From the NCBI GenBank assembly GCA_018242605.1, contig JAFEBP010000005.1, positions 830,861-894,860 of the forward strand: a DNA stretch of 64,000 bases, written 5' to 3'. The position numbers were made by a program, and so were the translations under genes. Positions 34,911 through 43,596 of this stretch are shown piece after piece (positions within the stretch are counted from its first letter, which is position 1; each line of letters begins with the position of its first letter). Under the pieces are notes generated by a model that saw only the letters and a list, made by a program, of their open reading frames with translations, was not told the DNA's origin and searched no databases. The stretch comes from Planctomycetota bacterium (lineage in GTDB: Bacteria; Planctomycetota; Phycisphaerae; Phycisphaerales; UBA1924).

Positions 34911-35494
34911 AAAACCAACTCCTCGCCACTTCTCTCTCGCAACCGCACCAGCGCCCTGCTCAGCGCCGACTTGACAGTTCCAAGCGGCGTGTTCAGCTCT
35001 TCGCCGATCTGCCGCAACGTCTGACCACCCAAGTACGCTCTCGTCACCACAGTCTTCTGCAACTCGGGCAACTGCTCGATCTTGCCCATCAGGTACTTGA
35101 GCTTCTCCTGGACATCCAACCCCGAATCGGCCTCGTCCGGGGCCGGCACCACCGCCGCCGCGGGCTGTTCGATCGAGGATGTTCGCAGGCGGGCCTTTGT
35201 CCGCCTGAGCTTGTCCACCAGGTGCCTCCTGGCGATGAGCATGACCCACGTGACCAGGGCGGCACGTGATTCGTCATATCGACCGGCGGTTCTCCAGAGC
35301 CTGACGAAAACTTCCTGAACCGCGTCCTCCGCTTCCATCCGAGTCGGCATCGCCTGGTACGCCATCCGGAACACGAGTGAACCGAACCGGTCGTACAACT
35401 CAGCGACGGCGGATTCATCACCCGACGCCACGCGCTGCATGAGCGCGAAGTCGCCGCGATCTGATCCTTCGGGCTGGCCTGGCCTTGCCCCCAT
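34907..35494 (-). CDS. ECF RNA polymerase sigma factor (SigK-like)
   Basis: A 195-aa sigma-70 family protein. Region 2 is seen in AVAELYDRFGSLVFRMAYQ then MEAEDAVQEVFVRLWRTAGRY and VTWVMLIARRHLVDKLRR. Region 4 is seen in LPELQKTVVTRAYLGGQTLRQIG and LNTPLGTVKSALSRALVRLRE. The ATG at 35494 is preferred (AGGTG 9 bp upstream); a GTG at 35506 is an alternative. It directs transcription of a stress regulon and is presumably inhibited by the anti-sigma factor that follows, with a 4-bp overlap. The targets cannot be read from this window. Confidence 0.92.
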   Translation of the reverse strand: MGARPGQPEGSDRGDFALMQRVASGDESAVAELYDRFGSLVFRMAYQAMPTRMEAEDAVQEVFVRLWRTAGRYDESRAALVTWVMLIARRHLVDKLRRTKARLRTSSIEQPAAAVVPAPDEADSGLDVQEKLKYLMGKIEQLPELQKTVVTRAYLGGQTLRQIGEELNTPLGTVKSALSRALVRLRERSGEELVL

Positions 35495-35907
35495 CGGGTC
35501 GCGCACCTTTCAGATATCCTTCCCGAACCCGTTGAAGAAACCGCTGACGCGAGAACGACTCGCGGCCGCAAATCTCAGGAGAGGGTCCGGACCCACACGA
35601 CCTTCTATACGCCCGTCCACACGACGGGGATGCCAAAATCGCCAGTCTTTCCACGATCAACGCCTCCCTTCAATCTGGTTTATTGAGGCCGAGATACTGA
35701 ATCGTTACCGAAAGCCAACCCGAATTTCGCATTGGACATCGAAAGGACAACTGGCGATTGATGCCCGGAAACCTAGCAAACTACAAACCTGCAAACTGAG
35801 GCACAAACCCTACACGAAAACTGAAAGAAAAGACTTGTATCCCGGAAACACTTCGGGTACGCTCTGTATGGTGTAGCGTCCTTTCCAGCCCTCGAAGGGG
35901 TGTACGA
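35495..35907. other. Gene-free divergent region
   Basis: About 410 bp between the divergent sigma factor and pseudopilin-like genes, noticeably less GC-rich than the surroundings between 35640 and 35850. A weak promoter candidate on the plus strand is TTGTAT (35835-35840), 17 bp, TACGCT. No supported gene was found in it. Confidence 0.5.
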
Positions 35908-36711
35908 GTGGTCATCAGCGGTCGCACATACCAGTCGCCGAACAAGGCTCGCGGGTTATCCCGTGCCGGTTTGGGCTATGCAGCGTTTACGATGATCGAC
36001 CTCATGGTCAGCATCGCCGTTATCGCGGTGTTGATCGGTCTCCTCCTCCCCAGTTTGGCATCTGTCAACGAAACCGCCCGCCGCGTGGTGTGTCAGTCGA
36101 ACGTCCGCCAGATCGGGCTGGGTTTGGTCATGTACGCCAACGATCACGACGGGCAACTGCCCAGCAGCCGCTTCATCAGCACCGGCTTGATGTCGCGGGC
36201 CGTGGCGCGCCCCGACAAGATGCTCATGTTGCGGGTGGGCGATGAAGACAGTCGGCCAGATTTGGCGCCTTGGGACGGCTTGGGCGTCCTCTACTCCAAC
36301 GAATACATCCCCGCTGCAAAAGTCTTCTACTGCCCGTCTCACCGCGGCGATAACCCGTATTCCGCGTACGCCACCAGCTGGAACGGTCTGCCCGGCGAGA
36401 TCGTCTGCAACTACCACTTCCGTGGCGAAGGGCCTTCCAGCATCGGCGTGGGCGCCCGCACCACTAACAATCTGTGGGCCATCGACCCCGCACAGTCTTC
36501 ACTCATCGCCGACGGCATGCGTGTGCGCTCTGATTGCAACCATCAGGTGGGCGTAAACTTCTTTCGAGCCGACCTCACCGTCCACTGGTTTAACGACCCC
36601 ACCGGCAACTTTGCTGATCGCCTGCCGATCACCAAGAACGAGGCCAGCCCTGAGGTCGTCATCGACGCTTGGCAGGCTTTCGATCAGTCCGCCAACGCCG
36701 AGCGGAACTGA
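35908..36711 (+). CDS. Type II secretion/pseudopilin-like protein (planctomycete type)
   Basis: A 267-aa protein. GTG start at 35908 with AAGGGG 8 bp upstream. A prepilin-like N-terminus is present: basic leader, then AAFTMIDLMVSIAVIAVLIG, a hydrophobic helix followed by LLLPSL, ARRVVCQSNVRQIGLGLVMYANDH. This is the signature of the abundant planctomycete prepilin-type proteins with a C-terminal beta domain (YCPSHRG, YHFRGEG, WAIDPAQSSLIADG). The usual Glu five residues after the cleavage point is Asp here (FTMIDL). Family members are processed by a prepilin peptidase; the individual role is unknown. A terminator follows. Confidence 0.8.
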   Translation: MVISGRTYQSPNKARGLSRAGLGYAAFTMIDLMVSIAVIAVLIGLLLPSLASVNETARRVVCQSNVRQIGLGLVMYANDHDGQLPSSRFISTGLMSRAVARPDKMLMLRVGDEDSRPDLAPWDGLGVLYSNEYIPAAKVFYCPSHRGDNPYSAYATSWNGLPGEIVCNYHFRGEGPSSIGVGARTTNNLWAIDPAQSSLIADGMRVRSDCNHQVGVNFFRADLTVHWFNDPTGNFADRLPITKNEASPEVVIDAWQAFDQSANAERN

Positions 36712-36737
36712 ATCCCATTCTCACGACGATTCCAACG

Positions 36738-36761
36738 CACGCCCGCAAGGCGTGTTTTTTT
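36738..36761 (+). terminator. Intrinsic terminator
   Basis: CACGCC (36738-36743), loop CGCAA, GGCGTG (36749-36754) and then seven T residues. It is 27 bp after the stop of the pseudopilin-like gene. Confidence 0.85.
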
Positions 36762-36812
36762 CGCGCCCGTCACACCGAACTTGACGCCCGTCACGCGAAT
36801 AGCATCCGCGCC

Positions 36813-37844
36813 ATGATTTCGCGAATCCTGCTCCCAACTCTCTTCATCTCGCTCGGCACCTCCCTGGCGCTGGCGCAGCTCTCGCCCGACCGCGCCTACT
36901 TCGGCGTGAACCGTCCCATGCCGGTCACGATCGCCGTGCCCAAGGCCGCGGAAGGCGAGGCCCGCATCGACCTGTTCGTATGGGGAGAGGGAACGCCAAT
37001 CGCCACCGCGCATGTGGTCAAAGGCGGCGCGGACTTTGCCGCCTTGTTCCCATCGCTCTGGACTCAGCCCCCACGAGTGCTCTACGCCCAGCTCACGGTG
37101 GGTGACACCAAGGTCGGGCCGGCCGTCGTCCTTCAGCCCATGAGCGTGCCGCGCAAGGCCGTGATTTTCAACCACGAATCGCGCCAGGCTTGGTTCATCG
37201 ACCCCACCACCAACAAGGCCAACTTCGATCCCCGCAGCGGTGCTGAGATTATCTACACCAATCCCCCGCAGGCCTTTGCCGGCTTTCGCGCCTGGGTCGA
37301 CCAGAACGTCGTCTTCTCAACCGAACTGGGCGACATCGAGTTTCGCATGCGGCCGGACCAGGCGCCCAACACCGTGTGGAACCTTCTGGAACTGGTCAAG
37401 GGCGGCTTTTACACAGACATCAACATCCACCGGATCGTCCCCAAGACCCCCACCGGCGCGCCCTTCGTCATCCAGTTCGGCGACCCCACCGCGAGCGGCG
37501 ACGGCACGCCAGGCTACTCGATTGCGCTCGAGCCCAGCACGCTCGCCCACGACTTCGGCGTGCTCAGCATGGCCCGTGACGACGATCCCGACACCAACGG
37601 CAGCCAGGTCTTCATCTGTCTGTCACGCGAAGGCACCCAGCGTCTGGACGGCAAGTACACCTCCTTCGGCGAGGCCGTCCGCGGCGCCGAAGTGATCACC
37701 GGTCTGTCCAAGGTCGAAACCGATCCCAAGACCCAAAAGCCCCTCAAGCCCGTGCTCGTCAAGTCAGCAAAGCTCGTTCCCGCGGCCCCGTTCGCCACCG
37801 GCCCCGCACCCGTCCGCCCCGCCGACGCGACCAAAGAGCGGTAA
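36813..37844 (+). CDS. Exported peptidyl-prolyl cis-trans isomerase, cyclophilin type
   Basis: A 343-aa exported protein. The ATG at 36813 opens a signal peptide ending SLALAQ (about residue 22). Residues 23-165 form an N-terminal domain of unknown type. The cyclophilin domain spans about 168-320: VVFSTELGDIEFRMRPDQAPNTV, FYTDINIHRIVP, FVIQFGDPTASGDGTPGY, LSMARDDDPDTNGSQVFICLS and YTSFGEAVRGAEVI. The catalytic Arg region (HRIV) and Q-x-G-D are present. It catalyses proline isomerisation during folding of exported proteins. The tail is Pro/Ala-rich. Confidence 0.88.
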   Translation: MISRILLPTLFISLGTSLALAQLSPDRAYFGVNRPMPVTIAVPKAAEGEARIDLFVWGEGTPIATAHVVKGGADFAALFPSLWTQPPRVLYAQLTVGDTKVGPAVVLQPMSVPRKAVIFNHESRQAWFIDPTTNKANFDPRSGAEIIYTNPPQAFAGFRAWVDQNVVFSTELGDIEFRMRPDQAPNTVWNLLELVKGGFYTDINIHRIVPKTPTGAPFVIQFGDPTASGDGTPGYSIALEPSTLAHDFGVLSMARDDDPDTNGSQVFICLSREGTQRLDGKYTSFGEAVRGAEVITGLSKVETDPKTQKPLKPVLVKSAKLVPAAPFATGPAPVRPADATKER

Positions 37845-37877
37845 GCGGCGTAAGCGCCGGGTGAAAGGCCTCTCGCG

Positions 37878-38873
37878 TTAGAAACGCCATTCGAGCGAAG
37901 CGCCGGCGAACGGCGCGACCCCGGCGTCATCCTGGAACACCCGGTTCCCCTCGCGGTCGTCGAGCGTGTACTCCTGCCACACCTGAGCGCCGCCGTACAC
38001 GCCCAGAGTCACCTGGTCGGAGATCTTCCACGCCACCTCAACGCCCACCGGGATGCGGCGGTACCGCCCGACGCCCTCGCTCGTGGCCGCGTCGCTGTCG
38101 AGCCTGAAATCCAGAAACTCAACGCCGCCGCCGAAGGAGATCGTCGCCGATTCGCACGGCTTGTACGAGAGTGAGAATAAACGCCGCCCGATGCTCGGCG
38201 AGGTCCCAAGGCTCCACTTGTCGCTGATCTTCCAATCAAGCAGCAGCACCGGGAAGACCGACACGTTGTCTTCCAGTCGGGTCCGCACCGAAACGCCCAA
38301 CCCAGCCGTGAACGTGTCGGAGAACTTGTACGACGCAGCGACGAAGCCGCCGCCCGAAAGCGAATCGCCGAAGTTCGCGCCGTCCGCGAACGCCGATTCC
38401 AATCCGCCTCCCACCGACGCCGACCATCTGTCAGTGCATTGGTGCTTGAAGCTCAGCAGCATCGCAAAGTCGTTGATGTCCGTCCAGGGCTCCCCATCCG
38501 CGGCGAAGCCCGTCGCATTATCAAAGTTGAACCCCCACCGCTCGCCCCGCAGCGAAGCGCCAAAATCCGACCGTTCCCCCACCGGGAACAGCATGTCCAA
38601 CGAGGCGCCCGCCCGCCACACCGAGACGTCGCCGTTGCTGTCGCTAAAGTCCGACGAAAACGTGTAATCTCCGTACACGTCGAACGAAGCACGAGCCTTT
38701 CGCCCTTCTGCGGGCGCGGTCGCCGCCGGCTCAGCCTGTTTCACCGCATCCTTTTCAGGTGTCGACGCGGCGGTCTGCGCAGCCTCCTGTGGCGCCGACT
38801 GCGCGAGGGCCGCGCCGGCCCCGGCCGAAAGAACCAGCATCAGGATGAAGAAACGAGGAGTTCGCTGAATCAT
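37878..38873 (-). CDS. Outer-membrane beta-barrel-like protein
   Basis: A 331-aa exported protein. The ATG at 38873 has CGGAGA 6 bp upstream and is followed by a signal peptide ending AALAQ. An Ala/Glu/Thr-rich linker (about 26-60) precedes a series of alternating aromatic/polar strands (ASFDVYGDYTFSSDF, SDFGASLRGERWGFNF, KISDKWSLGTSPSIG, ISDQVTLGVYGGAQVW). The final residues SLEWRF end in the C-terminal Phe typical of barrels inserted by Bam. Transport or structural function is unknown. It lies last in a three-gene same-strand run. Confidence 0.68.
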   Translation of the reverse strand: MIQRTPRFFILMLVLSAGAGAALAQSAPQEAAQTAASTPEKDAVKQAEPAATAPAEGRKARASFDVYGDYTFSSDFSDSNGDVSVWRAGASLDMLFPVGERSDFGASLRGERWGFNFDNATGFAADGEPWTDINDFAMLLSFKHQCTDRWSASVGGGLESAFADGANFGDSLSGGGFVAASYKFSDTFTAGLGVSVRTRLEDNVSVFPVLLLDWKISDKWSLGTSPSIGRRLFSLSYKPCESATISFGGGVEFLDFRLDSDAATSEGVGRYRRIPVGVEVAWKISDQVTLGVYGGAQVWQEYTLDDREGNRVFQDDAGVAPFAGASLEWRF

Positions 38874-38946
38874 GACATCTCCGAAGGTGAGGGGCAGAGT
38901 GTACCACCCACAACCCGCGGAGCACCGACTTGCCCGAGCGGCGATC

Positions 38947-40161
38947 TCAGTCCTCACCGCCATCGGCGTCTTCAAGGCCACGGATATCAGTCTCGAAATC
39001 GAACAGAATGTCCTCGATCGGGCTGCCCCGGCCTTCTTGCTCATTCACCGCCGCCTTCGCGATATCTTTCTGCTGACTTTCGTTCAGCGTCTTGGAAATT
39101 CGCTCTTTCCATCCCGCGTCCAGCTTGGTCCGCTCCGCCCGGGCCATTGTCAGCGGGTCCTGCACGTCTTCACGGTCCATCGTCATCAGCGCCGCCTCCC
39201 CCTTCTCCGCCACGGTCCGCTGCTTGGCCTCCACCGCGTCCGCTAGCCGCTTGTTCACACCCACCGCGTCGCGGGCATACGCCTCGCCGAACGACTCCAG
39301 TTCCTTGCGCTGCTCGGCCGAGAGCGAATCCAGTTTCATCGCCGCGGCGAGCATTTTTTCCACAGGGCCAACGCCGTACACGCGCGGAAAACTCCTTTGC
39401 AGCACCAGCCGGCCGAACTTCTCGCGATCCGAGTCGGACATGAACCCTTCCACTCGGCGCGTGGTTTCGCGGTTCACATCGCGGATCACGTAGGACTTCT
39501 CCGCAACCGACTTGAGGAATGAGTCCAGCACCTCGTGATCCGGAGAATCCCCCTTGACCTCCGCCTCACCCACCTTTTTGAATATCTCCTTGAACACGCG
39601 GCGCTTGTCGGCGATCGCCCGATCCAGCCTCTGCTCGTACTCGTCCAGCACCTCGCCCAGTTCCGGCGTGCGGCGCACGCCGATCTCTTCGCAGATCCTG
39701 ACCAGATCCAACCGCTCCCCCGCCGCGAACGAGAACTTCAGCCCCACCTCTCGAACCCGGGCCCGCTCAACTCGTTGAAACTCGGCGCTCTTTGCCGGAC
39801 CCGCCAGCGCCGCGGCGTCTTCGAACAGCGACTTCTCCAGCGTCTCGGCCTTCGCAACATATGCCGTCACCGCATCCCACTTTGCCTGGCTTCTGTCCTT
39901 TCCGTCGGCCTTGTTCGCACGTTCAACAGCCTCGTTCCCCTGTTTCTGGGCGTCCCGCAGCGCTACGCGATATCCACGAAACAGCTCCAGCAACGATGCC
40001 TTCTGCCCGGCATCCAGCCCCAGCATCGCCGCGTACCGGTCCATTTCCGACCGCATCACGGGTGCCACCAGCGGCCCGGCCTCCTGCGCCACCTGCGCCG
40101 GGGCCGGTGCCAAGGCCGCCAACCATCCCACCAGAAATGCCAGAACACACCGATACGACAT
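38947..40161 (-). CDS. Exported helical protein of unknown function
   Basis: A 404-aa protein. The ATG at 40161 has a perfect AGGAGG 6 bp upstream; signal peptide residues 1-23 end APAPAQ. The mature part is almost wholly helical and highly charged. It contains repeated short stretches of the LxxxQ / LDAGQKASLLELFRGYR kind (near 50-66 and near 310), reminiscent of LTXXQ motifs of periplasmic Spy/CpxP proteins. No catalytic motif is visible. The C-terminus is acidic. It lies between the M14 peptidase and the outer-membrane barrel genes with 60-75 bp gaps. Confidence 0.62.
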   Translation of the reverse strand: MSYRCVLAFLVGWLAALAPAPAQVAQEAGPLVAPVMRSEMDRYAAMLGLDAGQKASLLELFRGYRVALRDAQKQGNEAVERANKADGKDRSQAKWDAVTAYVAKAETLEKSLFEDAAALAGPAKSAEFQRVERARVREVGLKFSFAAGERLDLVRICEEIGVRRTPELGEVLDEYEQRLDRAIADKRRVFKEIFKKVGEAEVKGDSPDHEVLDSFLKSVAEKSYVIRDVNRETTRRVEGFMSDSDREKFGRLVLQRSFPRVYGVGPVEKMLAAAMKLDSLSAEQRKELESFGEAYARDAVGVNKRLADAVEAKQRTVAEKGEAALMTMDREDVQDPLTMARAERTKLDAGWKERISKTLNESQQKDIAKAAVNEQEGRGSPIEDILFDFETDIRGLEDADGGED

Positions 40162-40224
40162 CACCCGCCTCCTGGTTGAGAGCCCTGCGCCGCACCACCC
40201 CGTGGCCGCCGCATCACCATTCCA

Positions 40225-41832
40225 CTACGGCCCGTCCGCGTTTTTCTTGCGTTCGAGCGCGGTCGCGATGCGCAACACCGGGAACTTCGCCCCATCCTTG
40301 AGCCAGGGGTCGTAGTAGTTCCACGTGCCTACTCCATCCTCGCTCCCGGGCTCCAGTAGGTACACCACCAACGTCCCCAATCTCTGACCGGTCTTCACCA
40401 CCCAGCCCCCGGCGCTGCACTTCGCCGTCTTGGTCTGCTCGATCGAAGCGTCGATCGTCACCAGCACGTGCCCCTGGAATCGCCGACTCGCCTGCTTCGA
40501 TGAACTGATCACGTACCCCTGCGTCGCCGCGTCAAAGTCTGTGTCCACCGACTCGACGGCGATCCCGTGCCTCACCAGCACGTCTTTGATTGCATCGCAC
40601 TCCTTCGGCAAGTAGTACCCCCACGGCCGCGGCACGCTCAGGGTCGACTCAAACCGGTCGAAATGTTCGCATACGAACTGCGCTCGCTCTCCGGTGGGGA
40701 TGCTCCGCCCATTCTCGATTCGTTCAACGAAGCCCGGGATCGTCACCGTTCCCGACGACACCATCTTCGTCCGCAGCGCAACGGTGTCCCCATCCCGGGG
40801 CGACTCCCCCGCGCGGATCGTCTGCTCATCCGCCACGCGCAGAATCTCCCGGATCTGGTCCTTGTCGCCGGTCGCCACATCCAGCACCGCCTTCACGAAC
40901 TCGTTGGTCGCAATCACCCGATCCTTGTACGAGGCGTACGAGTAACTCTCCGTCAATACCGACATCCGGTTTCGCAAGCCCACGTACGTGGTGCCGTACC
41001 GGCCCTCTGCCGGAAACGTTTCCCACCGTGTATGGCTCCGCGGCGTCTCTGGCGCACGCTCGAACTCATCCTCGAAGTTGCCGTAAAAGAACGACTTCCA
41101 TCCGGTTGCAAGCCCGAACCGATGCGACACCTCCGGAAACAACTGCGTCCGGGTGAACTCCGCAACCAGCGCCGATCCGGGCGGCGCCTTGGGACCGCAA
41201 TACGTCATGTGATACTGGTGAAAGCTGCCGTCTGTCGTGTGGGTGTCGATGAACAGGTGCGGATCCCACTCTGCCATGAATCGCACCAGCCCCTGCGTTT
41301 CCGGGCACTCCACCTTGATGAAGTCCCGGTTGAGGTCAAAGCCCTGCCCATTCTCACGCTGCCCCTGCCCCTCTTCCGGCCCCACCTGCCCCGGCCGGCT
41401 CGTCTTTGAGAACCGTTCGTTACCGTCGGCGTTGTAGATCGGCGCAATCGCGATCACCGCTTTCTTGAGCCAGTCGGGATGCTCCCCATCGCCGATCGAC
41501 CTGGCGAGCATCAGCAGCGCCTCCTTGCCGTCCACCTCGCCCGCGTGGATGTTCCCGATCGCGAGCACCACGAGTTTCCCCGCTTCCTTCGCGTTCGCCG
41601 CGTCCTGCGCCGTCGCCACAGGCGGATCGGCGTACACCAGGACCGGGATGTCCCGCCCCTCGCTCGTCTTGCCCAGCGATATGCGCCGCACGTTCGCCGT
41701 CGCCGACGCGAGCGCATCCACCATCTTGACCACATCCTCATACCGCGAGGTGGCCTTCCAGCCGCTCGACTCGGCCACCGTCAGAGGCGGCTCCACCAGG
41801 CACATCACGCACGAGGCGATCAACTCAAGCAT
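40225..41832 (-). CDS. M14 family zinc carboxypeptidase, exported
   Basis: A 535-aa protein from the ATG at 41832 (a GTG at 41853 is possible) with a hydrophobic export signal containing LIASCVMCLVEPP. Zinc-ligand motif H-x-x-E is in GNIHAGEVDGKEALL, and the third ligand His is in FIDTHTTDGSF. Substrate-binding DLNRDF and the general-base Glu in LTESYSYASY are in the expected order, so the catalytic set is complete. The C-terminal 200 residues form an extra domain. Family members cleave C-terminal residues from peptides or peptidoglycan stems; the substrate is not determined. It is the first gene of a three-gene run. Confidence 0.85.
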   Translation of the reverse strand: MLELIASCVMCLVEPPLTVAESSGWKATSRYEDVVKMVDALASATANVRRISLGKTSEGRDIPVLVYADPPVATAQDAANAKEAGKLVVLAIGNIHAGEVDGKEALLMLARSIGDGEHPDWLKKAVIAIAPIYNADGNERFSKTSRPGQVGPEEGQGQRENGQGFDLNRDFIKVECPETQGLVRFMAEWDPHLFIDTHTTDGSFHQYHMTYCGPKAPPGSALVAEFTRTQLFPEVSHRFGLATGWKSFFYGNFEDEFERAPETPRSHTRWETFPAEGRYGTTYVGLRNRMSVLTESYSYASYKDRVIATNEFVKAVLDVATGDKDQIREILRVADEQTIRAGESPRDGDTVALRTKMVSSGTVTIPGFVERIENGRSIPTGERAQFVCEHFDRFESTLSVPRPWGYYLPKECDAIKDVLVRHGIAVESVDTDFDAATQGYVISSSKQASRRFQGHVLVTIDASIEQTKTAKCSAGGWVVKTGQRLGTLVVYLLEPGSEDGVGTWNYYDPWLKDGAKFPVLRIATALERKKNADGP

Positions 41833-41950
41833 GAGCAAGGATACCACTCGCACCCCGGCGTGCCGGTGCGAACGTTACTTCCATACACTCCGCCGGTTCG
41901 GTCATTCCATCTTCCACTACCACACCCCGCGAATCACCCGGAGGTCACGC

Positions 41951-42463
41951 ATGGCAAAGAAGCCCACCAAGAAAACCCCGAAGAAGTCCCCCGCCAGGAA
42001 GCCCGCCTCGAAGAAGCCCATCAGAAAGCCCGCGCCTTCGAAGTCGTCAGCCAAGAAGCCTGCCGCCGCGTCCAGCGATCCCCGCCCCGTCACCACCGGC
42101 AAGGGCGCCGCGCCGCTGGAGATCGGCACACGCCTCGTTCGCGATTTCAACAACGGCAAGTTCGAAATCAACGACGATCTCTGGAGCAAGGACATCGTCA
42201 GCACCGAGGGTCTGGGTGTGAGCAGCGCCTGGCACGGCCGCAAAGCGGTCGACGCCAAGAACGCATGGTGGAACAGCACGCACAAGATCCACGGAGCCAG
42301 CGCCGATGGACCATACGTCGGCGCCACCGGCTTCGCCGTCAAGTTCCGCATGGACATCGAAGACACCACGAGCGGCGCCCGCAGCGAAATGGTTGAGATC
42401 GGTGTCTACAGCGTGCAGGACGGCAAGATCGTGCGCGAGGAGTTCATGTACGCCGCGTGCTGA
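41951..42463 (+). CDS. NTF2-like (SnoaL-type) protein with lysine-rich N-terminal tail
   Basis: A 170-aa protein. The ATG at 41951 has GGAGG 6 bp upstream. Residues 1-45 are almost all Lys, Pro, Ala and Ser (KKPTKKTPKKSPARKPASKK), like histone H1 or SWIB-tail sequences. Residues 55-170 form an NTF2/SnoaL-like cone fold: RLVRDFNNGKFEINDDLWS, AWHGRKAVDAKNAWW, MVEIGVYSVQDGKIVREEFMY. SnoaL-like domains bind small ligands or act as isomerases. The basic tail suggests nucleic-acid or polyphosphate contact. The combination is unusual and the function unknown. Confidence 0.75.
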   Translation: MAKKPTKKTPKKSPARKPASKKPIRKPAPSKSSAKKPAAASSDPRPVTTGKGAAPLEIGTRLVRDFNNGKFEINDDLWSKDIVSTEGLGVSSAWHGRKAVDAKNAWWNSTHKIHGASADGPYVGATGFAVKFRMDIEDTTSGARSEMVEIGVYSVQDGKIVREEFMYAAC

Positions 42464-42521
42464 TGGCACGTTCCGCCGCCGCGAAAATGCGACGCGGTCC
42501 ACCGCACCGACCTCGCAATCC

Positions 42522-42564
42522 AAAAAGGACATCGCCGCACCAAGGGGTGCGGCGATGTGTTTTT
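42522..42564. terminator. Bidirectional terminator between convergent genes
   Basis: A perfect 13-bp stem (42529-42541 with 42546-42558) and AAGG loop are flanked by AAAAA on the left (42522-42526) and GTTTTT on the right. It ends the NTF2-like gene on the plus strand and the rpsL-rpsG transcript on the minus strand. Confidence 0.92.
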
Positions 42565-42601
42565 GACTGAACTTTTAGAGCGGTCCGCCCGTGCGAGCGG
42601 A

Positions 42602-43099
42602 TCAGTTCGCGAAGTGGGCGAACGCGCGGTTCGCTTCGGCCATGCGGTGCGTCTGGTCACGCGTCTGCATCGCCTTGCCCTCGCCGCGTGCCGCGGCGTA
42701 CAGCTCGTCGGCCAGGCGGCTGGCGATCGGCCGGCCCTTCTCGCCGCGGGCCGCCTCGAGGATCCAGCGGAACGCCAGCGACTGCTGACGTTTCTTGTTG
42801 ACCTGCATGGGCACCTGGTAGTTGGCGCCGCCGATGCGCTTGCTGCGGACTTCAACGTACGGCTTGACGTTCTCCATCGCCCGCTGGAAGACCTCGAACG
42901 CCTCCTTGGGCGCTTCGGGAGAGGTTTCCTTGCTGAGCTTCAGGTTGATGATGTCAAAGCAGTCGTACACCGCGCGCTGCGCAACGGCCTTCTTGCCGTC
43001 CTGCATCACGCAGTTGATGAACCGGGCGACCACGCGATCGTTGTACCGCGGATCGGGACGCAGCTGGAAATCGGCCTTGGTGAAACTCTTGGCGCCCAT
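42602..43099 (-). CDS. rpsG: 30S ribosomal protein S7
   Basis: A 165-aa S7 that nucleates assembly of the 30S head by binding 16S rRNA. Diagnostic blocks: [60 protein letters not shown] and [13 protein letters not shown]. It is a little longer than the 156-residue E. coli protein. The ATG at 43099 has GGAG 6 bp upstream. It follows rpsL by 122 bp. No fusA or tuf follows; the transcript ends at the bidirectional terminator. Confidence 0.97.
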   Translation of the reverse strand: MGAKSFTKADFQLRPDPRYNDRVVARFINCVMQDGKKAVAQRAVYDCFDIINLKLSKETSPEAPKEAFEVFQRAMENVKPYVEVRSKRIGGANYQVPMQVNKKRQQSLAFRWILEAARGEKGRPIASRLADELYAAARGEGKAMQTRDQTHRMAEANRAFAHFAN

Positions 43100-43221
43100 G
43101 TGAACTCCTGAGTGGCTGCGGGGCCGGGCCCCTGACTGTTCACCGTCGGGGGCCGGGCGGGCCTGATCCGACGATTACTGCCTGTGAAACCCCGCCGGCG
43201 ACTCGCCCGCGGGAAACGAGA

Positions 43222-43596
43222 TTAAGACTTGCCCTTCTTCGCGCCGTACTTGCTGCGGCCCTGCTTGCGGTTCTCGACGCCCAGGCAGTCGAGCGAGCCG
43301 CGGACGATGTGGTACCGCACACCGGGAAGGTCACGCACGCGGCCGCCACGCACGAGCACGATGCTGTGCTCCTGCAGATTGTGGCCTTCGCCGCCGATGT
43401 AGGCGGTGACTTCCTTGCCGTTGGAAAGACGCACACGGGCGATCTTCCGCAGAGCCGAGTTCGGCTTCTTGGGGGTCGTGGTGCGCACGTTGAGGCAGAC
43501 ACCGCGCTTCTGCGGGCACTCAACCAAGTCCTTGACCTTGGACTTGGTGGGCAACGGGCGACGCGGATTGCGAACCAACTGGTTGATCGTCGGCAT
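43222..43596 (-). CDS. rpsL: 30S ribosomal protein S12
   Basis: A 124-aa S12, normal length, a decoding-centre protein. Diagnostic blocks: [60 protein letters not shown] and [20 protein letters not shown] then [11 protein letters not shown]. The lysine in TPKKPN, the classical streptomycin-resistance position, is the wild-type residue. It is the first gene of a two-gene rpsL-rpsG unit. Confidence 0.98.
   Translation of the reverse strand: MPTINQLVRNPRRPLPTKSKVKDLVECPQKRGVCLNVRTTTPKKPNSALRKIARVRLSNGKEVTAYIGGEGHNLQEHSIVLVRGGRVRDLPGVRYHIVRGSLDCLGVENRKQGRSKYGAKKGKS

Noticed and set aside
42568-42576. TGAACTTTT near the rpsG terminator, considered as a fifth copy of the repeat core
   Set aside because: Only nine bases match and the flanks differ; this can occur by chance.
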